NCBI RefSeq assembly: GCF_900129575.1
Contig: NZ_FQWE01000006.1
Location: 243,055 to 307,054 of the forward strand
Direction of reading: 5' to 3'
DNA from: Flavobacterium segetis
GTDB taxonomy: Bacteria; Bacteroidota; Bacteroidia; Flavobacteriales; Flavobacteriaceae
DNA length: 64,000 bases
This document shows, one piece after another, positions 9,830-18,852 of this stretch (within the stretch, counting starts at the first letter, position 1; every line of letters begins with the position of its first letter). The position numbers and the translations under genes were made by a program. The notes under the pieces were generated by a model. The model was not told the origin of the DNA, searched no databases, and saw only the letters and a list, made by a program, of their open reading frames with translations.

Positions 9830-11143
9830 ATGATAAATACCAGAATACAACTTCAAAGTTTTATTATTTTCCTTTTCTGTATAGTGCAAACCAACGCGCA
9901 AGAAATTCTAACATTAGAAAGTGCGGTAAAAATTGCGTTAGAAAACAATTATGAAATAAAGATTGCAACTAATAATTCATCAATTCAAGAAACAAATGTA
10001 GCTGTCGGAAATGCAGGAATGTTACCTACCGTTACCGCAAATATATTAGATAATAACAGTATACAAAATAGTTCACAGGTACGACAAGATGGAACTAGTA
10101 ATAAGCTAAATAACGCAAAAAATAATAATTTAAGTTATGGCGTAGGTCTAGATTGGACCATTTTTGATGGTCTGAGAATGTTTGCTAAACTTGATCAGTT
10201 AAAAGAATTACAAAAAATGGGTGAAGCCCAATTAAAATTAACTATTATTTCAAGAGTTAGTGATGTCAATGCTGCTTATTACGATTTAGTTCAACAGCAA
10301 CAACAACTAGCAGCTTTAGATACAACAATCGTCATTTCTAATCAACGAATGACTTTGGCTCAAAATAGATTTACAATAGGAAAAGCATCTAAGTTAGAAG
10401 TTTTAAATGCACAAGTTGATTTAAATACTGATCAAGTTGCGTTACTAAGGCAAAAGGAATTATATGCTAACAGTAAAATATTATTAAATCAGCTTCTTGC
10501 TAGAGATGTGACAACTGAATTCCGAGTGATTGATATATTAGTGGTTGACTCGCTATTGTCTTTATCGGAATTACGAACGCTAGCAGAAAAACAAAATCCA
10601 CAATTACAGTCGCAAATCATAAGTAAAAAAATAGCAGAATTAGAATTAAAACAAATTAAAGCAGGACGTTATCCTACGATTCGAGTGAATACTGCCTATA
10701 ATTTTTCAGAAAGTAAATCTAGTCTAGGATTTTTATCTCAGTCACAGGCACGAGGATTGAATTATGGTTTCAGCGCATCACTTAATCTTTTTGATGGTTT
10801 TGCACAAAATCGAAGTGAAAAAATTGCAAAAATTCAAATTGAAAATTCTAAATTATCTATTGACCAACAAAATCTTGCTCTAACATCGCAATTATCTACT
10901 TCATTTCAAACGTACTTAACCAATTTAGAATTAATTATTTTAGAAGATAAAAACGAACAAATAGCTAAACAAAATTTAAATATTACGTTAGAGAAATTCC
11001 GTATTGGAACTATCACCACTCTCGAATTTAGGACTGCACAATTAAACTACGTGAATGCAAAGGTGCGTTTTAGCAATGCTCAATTTCAAGGTAAATTATC
11101 TGAAATTGCCTTAAAGGAATTGGCAGGAACGATAGAGTTGTAG
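9830..11143 (+). CDS. TolC-family outer-membrane efflux channel
   Basis: Third gene of the tripartite efflux operon. The 437-residue protein has a signal peptide of about 23 residues ending near TNAQE, then two related halves rich in long helices with NAAYYDLVQ and NFRIGTITT-like outer-membrane efflux protein motifs. This fits a trimeric channel that opens the RND pump to the outside. Its start is 48 bp after the transporter stop, consistent with one transcript. The ATG at 9830 places the hydrophobic signal correctly. No recognisable intrinsic terminator follows. Confidence 0.93.
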   Translation: MINTRIQLQSFIIFLFCIVQTNAQEILTLESAVKIALENNYEIKIATNNSSIQETNVAVGNAGMLPTVTANILDNNSIQNSSQVRQDGTSNKLNNAKNNNLSYGVGLDWTIFDGLRMFAKLDQLKELQKMGEAQLKLTIISRVSDVNAAYYDLVQQQQQLAALDTTIVISNQRMTLAQNRFTIGKASKLEVLNAQVDLNTDQVALLRQKELYANSKILLNQLLARDVTTEFRVIDILVVDSLLSLSELRTLAEKQNPQLQSQIISKKIAELELKQIKAGRYPTIRVNTAYNFSESKSSLGFLSQSQARGLNYGFSASLNLFDGFAQNRSEKIAKIQIENSKLSIDQQNLALTSQLSTSFQTYLTNLELIILEDKNEQIAKQNLNITLEKFRIGTITTLEFRTAQLNYVNAKVRFSNAQFQGKLSEIALKELAGTIEL

Positions 11144-11509
11144 AAGCACTAACTAGATAATTACTTTTATAGTTTACTCGCTAAATGTATCATTTCTAAA
11201 TTTTAGAATTTTTCAGTTTTAAAATTGTAAAAACGGTATTCTATAATTTCAACTTCACTATTTATCACTTTATTAATGAAATATTTATAATCTAGCTTAA
11301 GTTTTAGTGAAATATATGTGATAAAATCGTTTTGCCACTTAATAGATTACATTGCCCTTTCGTTACAATCTAAAATCTAGTTTTTAACACAATTTTTTTA
11401 TAATCTAACTTTATAATGAACATAAAACTTCATTTTAAATTAGTCTCTTGTTTTACTACAGACGAACAAAAAAGGAAAAAAATTGTTTCTTTCTATAGTC
11501 TGCAATCGT
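11144..11509. other. intergenic region without recognisable features
   Basis: About 365 bp between the efflux channel gene and the pheT promoter. The sequence is AT-rich with short repeated TCTAAAATCTA-like words. I found no RNA gene, strong hairpin or open frame. Confidence 0.5.
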
Positions 11510-11517
11510 TATATTTG
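11510..11517 (+). promoter_or_regulatory. -7 promoter element of pheT
   Basis: TATATTTG matches the Bacteroidota -7 consensus TAnnTTTG exactly and is followed by the common C. It ends 21 bp before the pheT start, giving a leader of about 15 nt. A TTG at 11483-11485 lies somewhat further upstream than the usual spacing. Confidence 0.6.
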
Positions 11518-11538
11518 CAATCTTATTAAAAGTAACAA

Positions 11539-13959
11539 ATGAAAATATCATACAATTGGTTGAAACAATTCGTTAAAGTTGACAGTACTTCAGAAGATAC
11601 TGCAACGCTTCTAACTGATTTAGGTCTAGAAGTAGAAATTGTTGAAAAATACCAATCAATAAAAGGAGGATTAGAAGGTATTGTCGTAGGTCATGTACTA
11701 ACATGTGTACAACATCCTGACGCTGATAGACTGAAAATAACAACTGTAGATTTAGGTAATGGACTCCCGGTTCAAATTGTTTGTGGTGCTACTAACGTGG
11801 CAGCAGGACAAAAAGTGCCCGTAGCAACAATTGGAACAGTATTACATGATAAGGAAGGAATTGCATTTACCATAAAAAAAGGAAAAATACGCGGACAAGA
11901 AAGCCATGGAATGATTTGTGCAGAAGACGAATTAGGTTTAGGAAATAGTCACGACGGCATTATGATTCTAGATAATTCACTGTTACCTGGAACTCCTGCT
12001 GCTACTGTTTTTAAAATAGAAAATGATGAAGTTTTTGAAATTGGTTTGACACCTAATCGTGCTGATGCGATGAGTCATTTAGGAACGGCTCGGGATTTAA
12101 AAGCAGGAATGTTACAAAAGGGTATTACTGTTGAACTAATTACACCATCGGTTAGTAATTTTAGAGTGGATAAGAGAACTTTAAAAATTGATATCGATGT
12201 TAAAGATTCAAAATTAGCACCAAGATATTGTGGTGTAACAATCTCAGGAATTGAAGTGAAACCATCGCCAGACTGGTTGCAAAATAGGTTAAAAGCGATT
12301 GGAATAAATCCAAAAAATAATATTGTTGATGTTACTAATTATGTTTTACATGACCTAGGTCAACCGCTACATGCCTTTGACGCTGCAAAAATAAATGGAA
12401 AAATAATAGTTCAGACTTTACCAGGAGGCACTAAATTTACCACACTTGATGATGTTGAAAGAACATTACATGAAGAAGATTTAATGATATGTGACGAAAA
12501 AGGACCTTTATGTATTGCTGGTGTTTTTGGTGGAAAAAAATCAGGAGTTTCAGAGAGTACCAGTTCTATTTTTTTAGAAAGTGCCTATTTTAATCCTGTT
12601 AGTGTTCGTAAAACAGCAAAAAGACATCAATTAAATACTGATGCTTCTTTTAGATTTGAAAGAGGAATTGATCCAACTATTACGGAATATGCTTTAAAAC
12701 GAGCGGCTTTATTGATTCAAGAAGTTGCTGGCGGAGAAATTACGTCCGATATAATCAATTTATATCCAAAAAAGATTGAAGATTTTAGCGTGTTTTTGAA
12801 CTTTACTAAAGTGGCAAAAATTATTGGCGAAGAATTACCAAAAGATATTATCAAAAAGATTTTAGTTTCCCTTGACATAAAAGTAAATAGCGTTTCTGAT
12901 GCTGGATTAGGATTAACAATTCCTGCTTATCGTGTAGACGTTCAAAGAGAAATAGATGTAATTGAAGAAATATTGAGAGTTTACGGTTACAACAATATTA
13001 ATTTTTCCAAAAAATTAAATGCGTCAGTCTCCAATGCTCCAAGAAATGAAGATTACAAAATCCAAAATATTGTTGCGGCTCAGTTAAATTCGCAAGGATT
13101 TAATGAAATAATGGCCAATTCATTAACTACCGCCGATTACGCAGAATTATCAGCAGAATTAAAAACATCCCATAATGTTAGCATGTTAAATCCTTTAAGT
13201 GCTGATTTATCAACTATGAGACAATCATTGCTTTTCTCAGGACTAGAAGCGGTTTCCTATAATATTAATAGAAAAAATGCTGATTTAAAACTATTTGAAT
13301 TTGGCAAAACCTATCATAATTACCTTGCAGGATATGAGGAGAAAAAACATTTAAGTTTATTCCTAACAGGTAATAGAAACCGAGAAAGTTGGACACAAAC
13401 TCAAAAACCATCAGATTTCTTTTTATTTAAAGGTTATGCGATAGGAATATTATCGAGGTTAGGTATTACGAAAATTCAAAATCAACCTGTAGATTCTGAT
13501 GTTTTTTCAGAGGGAATTACAATTGGATATGGCAATGACAGTTTAGTGAAGTTGGGAATTGTAAAAAAATCTATTTTAAAGCATTTTGGAATTAAACAGG
13601 AAGTTTTCTATGCTGATTTCAATTGGGCTTTAATTTTAAAGACAATTTCAACTAAAATAAAGTTTACCGATATTCCAAAATATCCTGAAGTTAGACGAGA
13701 TCTAGCGTTGCTAGTTGATAAAAATGTAACCTATGATAGTATTTACAATCTAGCGAGACAAACAGAGAAATTATTATTAAAAGATGTTAATCTTTTTGAT
13801 GTTTACGAAGGTCAAAATTTGCCTGAAGATAAAAAATCATACGCGCTAAGTTTTACAATTCAGGATAATACAAAAACTTTGACCGATACTCAAATTGATA
13901 AAATCATGAGTAAATTGCAAAATAATTTTGAAACCGAACTTGGAGCTAGCTTAAGATAA
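11539..13959 (+). CDS. pheT: phenylalanyl-tRNA synthetase beta subunit
   Basis: This is the large subunit of the heterotetrameric enzyme that charges tRNA-Phe. The 806 residues show the normal order: a N-terminal segment (MKISYNWLKQFV), a tRNA-binding OB domain about residues 40-150, the B3/4 editing domain about 210-390 with the LDVTNYVL-like and FDAAKI motifs, the B5 domain, a synthetase-like core, and a C-terminal ferredoxin-fold anticodon-binding domain beginning about residue 710 (FTDIPKYPEVRRDLALL). The length is normal for Bacteroidota. pheS is not adjacent. A terminator hairpin lies directly downstream. Confidence 0.97.
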   Translation: MKISYNWLKQFVKVDSTSEDTATLLTDLGLEVEIVEKYQSIKGGLEGIVVGHVLTCVQHPDADRLKITTVDLGNGLPVQIVCGATNVAAGQKVPVATIGTVLHDKEGIAFTIKKGKIRGQESHGMICAEDELGLGNSHDGIMILDNSLLPGTPAATVFKIENDEVFEIGLTPNRADAMSHLGTARDLKAGMLQKGITVELITPSVSNFRVDKRTLKIDIDVKDSKLAPRYCGVTISGIEVKPSPDWLQNRLKAIGINPKNNIVDVTNYVLHDLGQPLHAFDAAKINGKIIVQTLPGGTKFTTLDDVERTLHEEDLMICDEKGPLCIAGVFGGKKSGVSESTSSIFLESAYFNPVSVRKTAKRHQLNTDASFRFERGIDPTITEYALKRAALLIQEVAGGEITSDIINLYPKKIEDFSVFLNFTKVAKIIGEELPKDIIKKILVSLDIKVNSVSDAGLGLTIPAYRVDVQREIDVIEEILRVYGYNNINFSKKLNASVSNAPRNEDYKIQNIVAAQLNSQGFNEIMANSLTTADYAELSAELKTSHNVSMLNPLSADLSTMRQSLLFSGLEAVSYNINRKNADLKLFEFGKTYHNYLAGYEEKKHLSLFLTGNRNRESWTQTQKPSDFFLFKGYAIGILSRLGITKIQNQPVDSDVFSEGITIGYGNDSLVKLGIVKKSILKHFGIKQEVFYADFNWALILKTISTKIKFTDIPKYPEVRRDLALLVDKNVTYDSIYNLARQTEKLLLKDVNLFDVYEGQNLPEDKKSYALSFTIQDNTKTLTDTQIDKIMSKLQNNFETELGASLR

Positions 13960-13973
13960 TTTTTTTTTTTTTG

Positions 13974-14007
13974 AAATCCCATTTGCTTCGGTAGATGGGA
14001 TTTTTTT
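13974..14007 (+). terminator. intrinsic terminator of pheT
   Basis: A 9-bp perfect stem (AAATCCCAT at 13974-13982 with ATGGGATTT at 13995-14003) is followed by a T run. It lies 15 bp after the pheT stop. Confidence 0.85.
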
Positions 14008-14071
14008 ATAAAAAAAAAGCACTACAAATTGCAGCACTTTTTCAAAAAACAAAACCAAACTATTATCGAAA

Positions 14072-14626
14072 TTAACTCTTTGGTAAAACTACTGCGTCAA
14101 TTACATGAATTACTCCATTTGACTGGTTTACATCAGCGATAGTTACTTTTGCACTATTACCATTTTCGTCAGTGATCATCAATGCTTTACCTTTCATCAT
14201 AGCCGTTAAGGTTCCACCGCTTACTGTTTTTAATGTAGCTTTACCTTTACCCTTTTTAATGGCTTTTGCTATATCCATTGAGTTCATTGTTCCTGCAACA
14301 ACATGGTAGGTAAGAATTGTTTGCAAAGTTTTAAGATTTTCAGGTTTTAATAAAGTATCAACAGTTCCTGCTGGTAATTTATCAAACGCTGCATTTGTTG
14401 GAGCAAAAACGGTGAATGGTCCTTTACTTTGTAATGTTTCAACTAATCCTGCCGCTTTTACAGCCGCTACAAGAGTTGTGTGATCTTTTGAGTTAACAGC
14501 ATTTTCAACAATATTTTTTGTAGGATACATTGCTGCGCCACCAACCATTACTGTTTTTTGAGCAAATGATGTAGCTCCAAATACTAATGCTATAAAAGCA
14601 ACTGATAAAAATTTTCTAGTCTTCAT
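14072..14626 (-). CDS. exported fasciclin-domain protein
   Basis: This 184-residue protein has a N-terminal signal peptide (MKTRKFLSVAFIALVFGATSFAQ) followed by a single fasciclin (FAS1) domain to the end. The diagnostic segments are GPFTVFAPTNAAFDKLPAGT, ILTYHVVAGTM and NGVIHVIDAVVLP. FAS1 domains mediate adhesion or ligand binding outside the cell. No lipobox is visible, so it is probably periplasmic or secreted. It is transcribed alone between two terminator-bearing genes. The exact partner or substrate is unknown. Confidence 0.93.
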   Translation of the reverse strand: MKTRKFLSVAFIALVFGATSFAQKTVMVGGAAMYPTKNIVENAVNSKDHTTLVAAVKAAGLVETLQSKGPFTVFAPTNAAFDKLPAGTVDTLLKPENLKTLQTILTYHVVAGTMNSMDIAKAIKKGKGKATLKTVSGGTLTAMMKGKALMITDENGNSAKVTIADVNQSNGVIHVIDAVVLPKS

Positions 14627-14775
14627 GATAATCTATTTTTTTAAAGTTATATAAAGTCATTTACGCACAAAGATTAAATTTGGTTTTAAAAAAATTAAAT
14701 TATTTTTTAAAATGCTGATTTATAGTAAATTAAAATCAATGATTTATAATCATGTAAAAATAGAAAGTTATAGAA

Positions 14776-14900
14776 TAGCCCCGATTGAAGCGGTATCCTT
14801 TTACACAGCTTCTAGTCTTTAAAAGGTTGGAAGCTTTATAAAAGATAAAGCGGAAAGCGGGACTACTAGTGAATATAAAAACAAATAACTGTGCTCCTAA
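14776..14900 (+). repeat. 125-bp dispersed palindromic repeat, copy A
   Basis: The repeat begins TAGCCCCGATTGAAGCGG and ends GTGCTCCTAA. An inner imperfect hairpin is built on AGCTTC...GAAGCT, and an outer pairing of TAGCCCCG (14776-14783) with CGGGACTA (14858-14865) has one mismatch. It is the inverted counterpart of the repeat at 16943-17067. It lies downstream of rpsA and upstream of the fasciclin gene. There is no coding capacity. Confidence 0.75.
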
Positions 14901-14928
14901 GAAATAACAAAATAGTATAGAGCAAAAA

Positions 14929-14954
14929 AAAGCCTCACATTACTGTGAGGCTTT
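14929..14954 (-). terminator. intrinsic terminator of rpsA
   Basis: An 11-bp perfect stem (AAAGCCTCACA with TGTGAGGCTTT, loop of 4) is followed on the minus strand by a run of T residues. It lies 25 bp after the rpsA stop codon. Confidence 0.9.
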
Positions 14955-14978
14955 CTATATTCAAAAAAATTCAAGAAA

Positions 14979-16763
14979 TTATTTTTTCTCTGATTTTTCC
15001 ATTTTAGCTTTCAATGCTGCTAATACATCATTGTTATCTCCTAAGGTTGCAGCTGCTGCATTATTAGTAGATGAAGATGCAGAAGAAGTATTTTCAGTAG
15101 CTGCTTTCACATTTTTCTCTTCTTCTTCACGGAAGATTGCAGTGTGAGAGGCAACAACTCTTTTAAATTCTTTGTTGAATTCGATTACTTTGAAATCAGC
15201 AGTATCTCCTTTTTTCAATTTCTTTCCGTCTTCTTTTTCAAGGTGACGAGTTGGAATGAAAGCAACGATATCTTCTCCAAATTCTACAGTAGCTCCTTTG
15301 TCAACAATTTCAGAAATTTCACCGTTGTGGATAGTTCCTACAGCGAAAGAATCTTCATACTGATCCCAAGGATTAGCAGTAGTTTGTTTGTGACCTAAAG
15401 ATAATTTACGTCCGTCAACATCTAATTCTAATACTACTACGTCAAGTTTCTCACCAACATTTACAAATTCAGATGGGTGTTTGATTTTCTTAGTCCAAGA
15501 AAGATCAGAAATGTAGATTAATCCATCAATTCCTTCTTCAAGTTCTACGAAAATACCAAAGTTTGTAAAGTTTCTAACGATACCTGTATGCTTAGAACCT
15601 ACTGGGTATTTAGCAGTGATATCAGTCCAAGGATCTTGAGACAATTGTTTGATACCTAATGACATTTTACGGTCATCTCTATCTAAAGTTAAGATAACTG
15701 CTTCAACAACATCTCCTACTTTTACGAAATCTTGAGCAGAACGTAAATGAGTAGACCATGACATTTCAGAAACGTGGATCAAACCTTCAACACCTTCAGC
15801 AACTTCGATAAATGCACCGTAATCAGCGATTACAACTACTTTACCTTTTACCTTGTCTCCAATTGCTAATTTAGCATCAAGAGCATCCCAAGGGTGAGCG
15901 TTTAATTGTTTCAATCCTAATTGAATTCTTGTTTTCTCATCATCGAAATCAAGGATTACAACGTTTAATTTTTGATCTAATTCCAGCACTTCAGATGGGT
16001 GGTTGATTCTAGACCAAGAAAGGTCAGTAATGTGAATCAATCCATCAACTCCACCTAAGTCAATAAAGACACCGTAAGAAGTAATGTTTTTAACAACACC
16101 CTCTAATACTTGACCTTTTTGTAATTGACCAATGATTTCCTTTTTCTGAATTTCGATATCCGCTTCAATAAGCGCTTTATGCGAAACAACAACGTTTTTG
16201 AATTCGTGGTTGATTTTCACAACTTTAAATTCCATCATTTTGTTAACGTAAACATCATAATCTCTAATTGGTTTAACATCAATTTGAGATCCTGGTAAAA
16301 ACGCTTCAATTCCGAAAACGTCAACGATCATACCACCTTTAGTTCTGCATTTTACAAAACCATTAACGATTTCTCCTGTTTCGTTAGCCGAAATAACTCT
16401 ATCCCAAGATTTGATAGTACGCGCTTTTCTGTGAGATAAAACTAATTGACCAGTTTTGTCTTCACGAATGTCGATTAATACTTCAACAGTATCACCTACT
16501 TTTAAGTTTGGGTTGTAACGGAATTCATTCAATGAAATAACACCTTCCGATTTTGCGTTGATATCAACAATTACGTCTCTATCTGTGATTCTAACAACTG
16601 TTCCATCTACCACTTCTTCCTGATCAGTAGCGATAAAAGTTTTTGAAACTAATTCTTCGAATTCTAATAAGTTTTTCTCATCAACAGCATCAATACCTTC
16701 TTCGAAATTGTGCCAGTTAAAATTTGCTAAAAACTCTTCTTGTGATTTTACTTGTTCAGACAT
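14979..16763 (-). CDS. rpsA: 30S ribosomal protein S1
   Basis: S1 binds mRNA leaders and docks them on the 30S subunit. The 594-residue protein carries six S1 RNA-binding repeats at about residues 50-115, 130-200, 215-285, 302-372, 389-459 and 474-545, with repeated GVFIDLGGVDGLIHITDLSW-like strands. A serine- and alanine-rich C-terminal tail ends in lysines. The count and length fit Bacteroidota S1. The gene has its own strong-looking promoter at 16883-16913, a leader of about 110 nt, and a terminator. It is framed by the two inverted copies of the 125-bp repeat. Confidence 0.96.
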   Translation of the reverse strand: MSEQVKSQEEFLANFNWHNFEEGIDAVDEKNLLEFEELVSKTFIATDQEEVVDGTVVRITDRDVIVDINAKSEGVISLNEFRYNPNLKVGDTVEVLIDIREDKTGQLVLSHRKARTIKSWDRVISANETGEIVNGFVKCRTKGGMIVDVFGIEAFLPGSQIDVKPIRDYDVYVNKMMEFKVVKINHEFKNVVVSHKALIEADIEIQKKEIIGQLQKGQVLEGVVKNITSYGVFIDLGGVDGLIHITDLSWSRINHPSEVLELDQKLNVVILDFDDEKTRIQLGLKQLNAHPWDALDAKLAIGDKVKGKVVVIADYGAFIEVAEGVEGLIHVSEMSWSTHLRSAQDFVKVGDVVEAVILTLDRDDRKMSLGIKQLSQDPWTDITAKYPVGSKHTGIVRNFTNFGIFVELEEGIDGLIYISDLSWTKKIKHPSEFVNVGEKLDVVVLELDVDGRKLSLGHKQTTANPWDQYEDSFAVGTIHNGEISEIVDKGATVEFGEDIVAFIPTRHLEKEDGKKLKKGDTADFKVIEFNKEFKRVVASHTAIFREEEEKNVKAATENTSSASSSTNNAAAATLGDNNDVLAALKAKMEKSEKK

Positions 16764-16882
16764 GCTGATTAAAAATTTGTATTCTGTATTCTCTCGAGTT
16801 TCTTAATGTGTTAGAAAACAGCAGAAGTTGTTTGTATAATTAATTGAGACCTAGAGGAAACTCTTACTCACCAAAAGGTTTG

Positions 16883-16913
16883 CAAAAGTAACACATTTAT
16901 GTCAAACAACAAA
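16883..16913 (-). promoter_or_regulatory. consensus Bacteroidota promoter of rpsA
   Basis: Read on the minus strand, TTTG (16910-16913) and TACTTTTG (16883-16890) are separated by exactly 19 bp, a perfect match to TTTG-N19-TAnnTTTG. Transcription should start near 16877, leaving a leader of about 113 nt before the rpsA ATG. Confidence 0.8.
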
Positions 16914-16942
16914 ACTTTATAATCAGGATAATTCATTGATTA

Positions 16943-17067
16943 TTAGGAGCACAACTTTTAATATTTTTTTACAAATTTTCACCCGCTTTACGCTATATCT
17001 TTTTTATAGCTTCCAGCCTTCAAAAGGCTGGAAGCTATAAAAAAGGATGCCACTTCAATCGGGGCTA
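16943..17067 (-). repeat. 125-bp dispersed palindromic repeat, copy B
   Basis: Read on the minus strand it begins TAGCCCCGATTGAAG and ends GTGCTCCTAA, the same ends as copy A, and has the same length. It holds a perfect 16-bp hairpin with a 3-nt loop (17005-17020 with 17024-17039, TATAGCTTCCAGCCTT and its complement). It lies upstream of the rpsA promoter in opposite orientation to copy A. The remaining sequence to 17350 shows only a weak hairpin-like stretch near 17268-17300. Confidence 0.8.
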
Positions 17068-17352
17068 AATTACATTAATTCGTTTTTTTGAGAATCGTAA
17101 AGTGCAATTATTACTATAAATTTTTATGCGTTTTAGATTCTATCCAAATCAGTAACGACTTAAATTCTTTAACGCTAAGAAGTAATATTAATTAATTGAT
17201 TTACTGGAGACTAAACAACTTTTAGTAGTTTAAAAAAAATATTGTTCTTCTTTTCATCAATTGTTTTTAAAGCTTCCAATCTTTGCAGTGCTGCAAGCTC
17301 TGTAATCATTGATTATGAGCAAGAATTGGAAACATTATTTTATAAAGCAAAA

Positions 17353-17385
17353 AAGCCCGCTGAATTGTAAAAATTTATCGGGCTT
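17353..17385 (-). terminator. terminator of the nucleoside permease gene
   Basis: Stem AAGCCCG (17353-17359) with CGGGCTT (17379-17385); on the minus strand it is followed by six T residues. It lies 20 bp after the permease stop. Confidence 0.75.
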
Positions 17386-17404
17386 ATTATTTATTGAAGA
17401 AGTT

Positions 17405-18781
17405 TTAATGACTTACATTTTCTAAAGCTTTTGGATCATGTTTGTGTTTAAACAAAATAGCAAATGCAATTGCAATAACTAAAGCATAGGCCGCAAAAGC
17501 AAGCCAAATCGTATGCCAATCTTTCATTAGAACTACTTTGCTAAACAAACCATTACTACTTATTGTATTTCCTTGACTTGTTATAAATTCAATCATTTTT
17601 GAATTTGTTGCTTGCGTTTCTAAAAAATCGGCTAATGCTGATGTATTATTAAAGGATTTTGTAAAGAATTTATCAATTGCCCATCCTGATGTAAAACTTC
17701 CTAAAACTGCTCCAAAACCATTTGTCATCATCATAAATAGACCTTGAGCTGATGATCGATTTTTAGGATCCGTGTTAGTCTCCACAAATAATGATCCTGA
17801 AATATTAAAGAAATCAAACGCCATTCCATATACCACACAAGACATAATAATCATCCATAAACCTGTGGTTGGGTTGCCATAAGCAAATAATCCAAAACGT
17901 AGTACCCAAGCTAACATACTAATCAACATAACTTGTTTGATTCCAAAGCGTTTCAAAAAGAATGGAATAGCAAGAATAAATAAAGTCTCTGAAACTTGTG
18001 AAATGGACATGATAATTGTTGAATATGTAACCACAAATGAGTCGGCGTATTTAGGGAAGTGCTTAAATTCATCTAAAAACACATCACCATACGCATTGGT
18101 TAATTGCAATGCGCCTCCTAAAAACATAGAAAATATAAAGAACAAGGCCATTTTATAATCAGCAAACAATTTAAATGATTCTAAACCTAATGTTTCCATT
18201 AAAGAGGCATTCTCTTTTGACAAGCGCTGCGGTTTACATTCTGGTAAGGTAAAAGCATAAATTCCCAGCAACAAAGCAGCTAATCCTGCAATGTAGAATT
18301 GATATTCAGTCGCTTTATTTCCTGTTAAATTAGTGATCCACATCGCCACTATAAAACCTATTGTCCCCCAAACCCGAATAGGAGGAAAACTTTTGATAAC
18401 ATCTTTGTTATTTAATTTAAGCGCGGTGTACGAAATAGAATTACTTAAAGCAATCGTTGGCATGTAAAAACACATTGCTAAAAGCATTATGTAAATAAAA
18501 TTTTCTGGTGTGGTAACCTGCGGAATATAAAATAAAACTCCCGCATATAAAAGATGCAAAATTCCATATAGTTTTTCGGCATTTATCCATCTATCGGCCA
18601 TGATTCCCGTAAGTGTTGGCATGAATAACGAGGCAATTCCCATTGTTCCAAACACTAATCCAAATTGTGTTCCATCCCAATTTTTAGTACCAAACCAATA
18701 ATTTGCAATTGTAATCAACCAAGCTCCCCAAACAAAAAATTGTAGAAAACTCATTATGATTAATCTATTTTTAATACCCAT
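17405..18781 (-). CDS. MFS nucleoside permease (NupG-like)
   Basis: This 458-residue inner-membrane protein has about 12 hydrophobic spans and resembles the nucleoside:H+ symporter family (NupG/XapB). The N-terminus has the family pattern LQFFVWGAWLITIANYW, and the first half holds a GIMADRW loop after the second span. A longer hydrophilic insert lies before the last spans (about residues 370-420). It probably imports nucleosides by proton symport, though related Bacteroidota proteins are annotated only as MFS transporters. It starts 71 bp after the cmk stop on the same strand, so it may share the porQ-cmk transcript. A terminator follows. Confidence 0.85.
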   Translation of the reverse strand: MGIKNRLIIMSFLQFFVWGAWLITIANYWFGTKNWDGTQFGLVFGTMGIASLFMPTLTGIMADRWINAEKLYGILHLLYAGVLFYIPQVTTPENFIYIMLLAMCFYMPTIALSNSISYTALKLNNKDVIKSFPPIRVWGTIGFIVAMWITNLTGNKATEYQFYIAGLAALLLGIYAFTLPECKPQRLSKENASLMETLGLESFKLFADYKMALFFIFSMFLGGALQLTNAYGDVFLDEFKHFPKYADSFVVTYSTIIMSISQVSETLFILAIPFFLKRFGIKQVMLISMLAWVLRFGLFAYGNPTTGLWMIIMSCVVYGMAFDFFNISGSLFVETNTDPKNRSSAQGLFMMMTNGFGAVLGSFTSGWAIDKFFTKSFNNTSALADFLETQATNSKMIEFITSQGNTISSNGLFSKVVLMKDWHTIWLAFAAYALVIAIAFAILFKHKHDPKALENVSH

Positions 18782-18852
18782 GTGTTAATTTGTTTTTATT
18801 TTAAAAAATAACAGGTCGTAAATCTACTATTTAAAATGAGATCTGCAAATAA

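Noticed and set aside
14011..14045. Possible terminator hairpin downstream of the fasciclin gene
   Set aside because: AAGCACT and AGCACTT look symmetrical but are mostly direct, not inverted, repeats; the stem does not pair.
17262..17310. Third degenerate copy of the 125-bp repeat
   Set aside because: Only the AGCTTCCAA...AAGCT part resembles the hairpin; the ends TAGCCCCG and GTGCTCC are missing.
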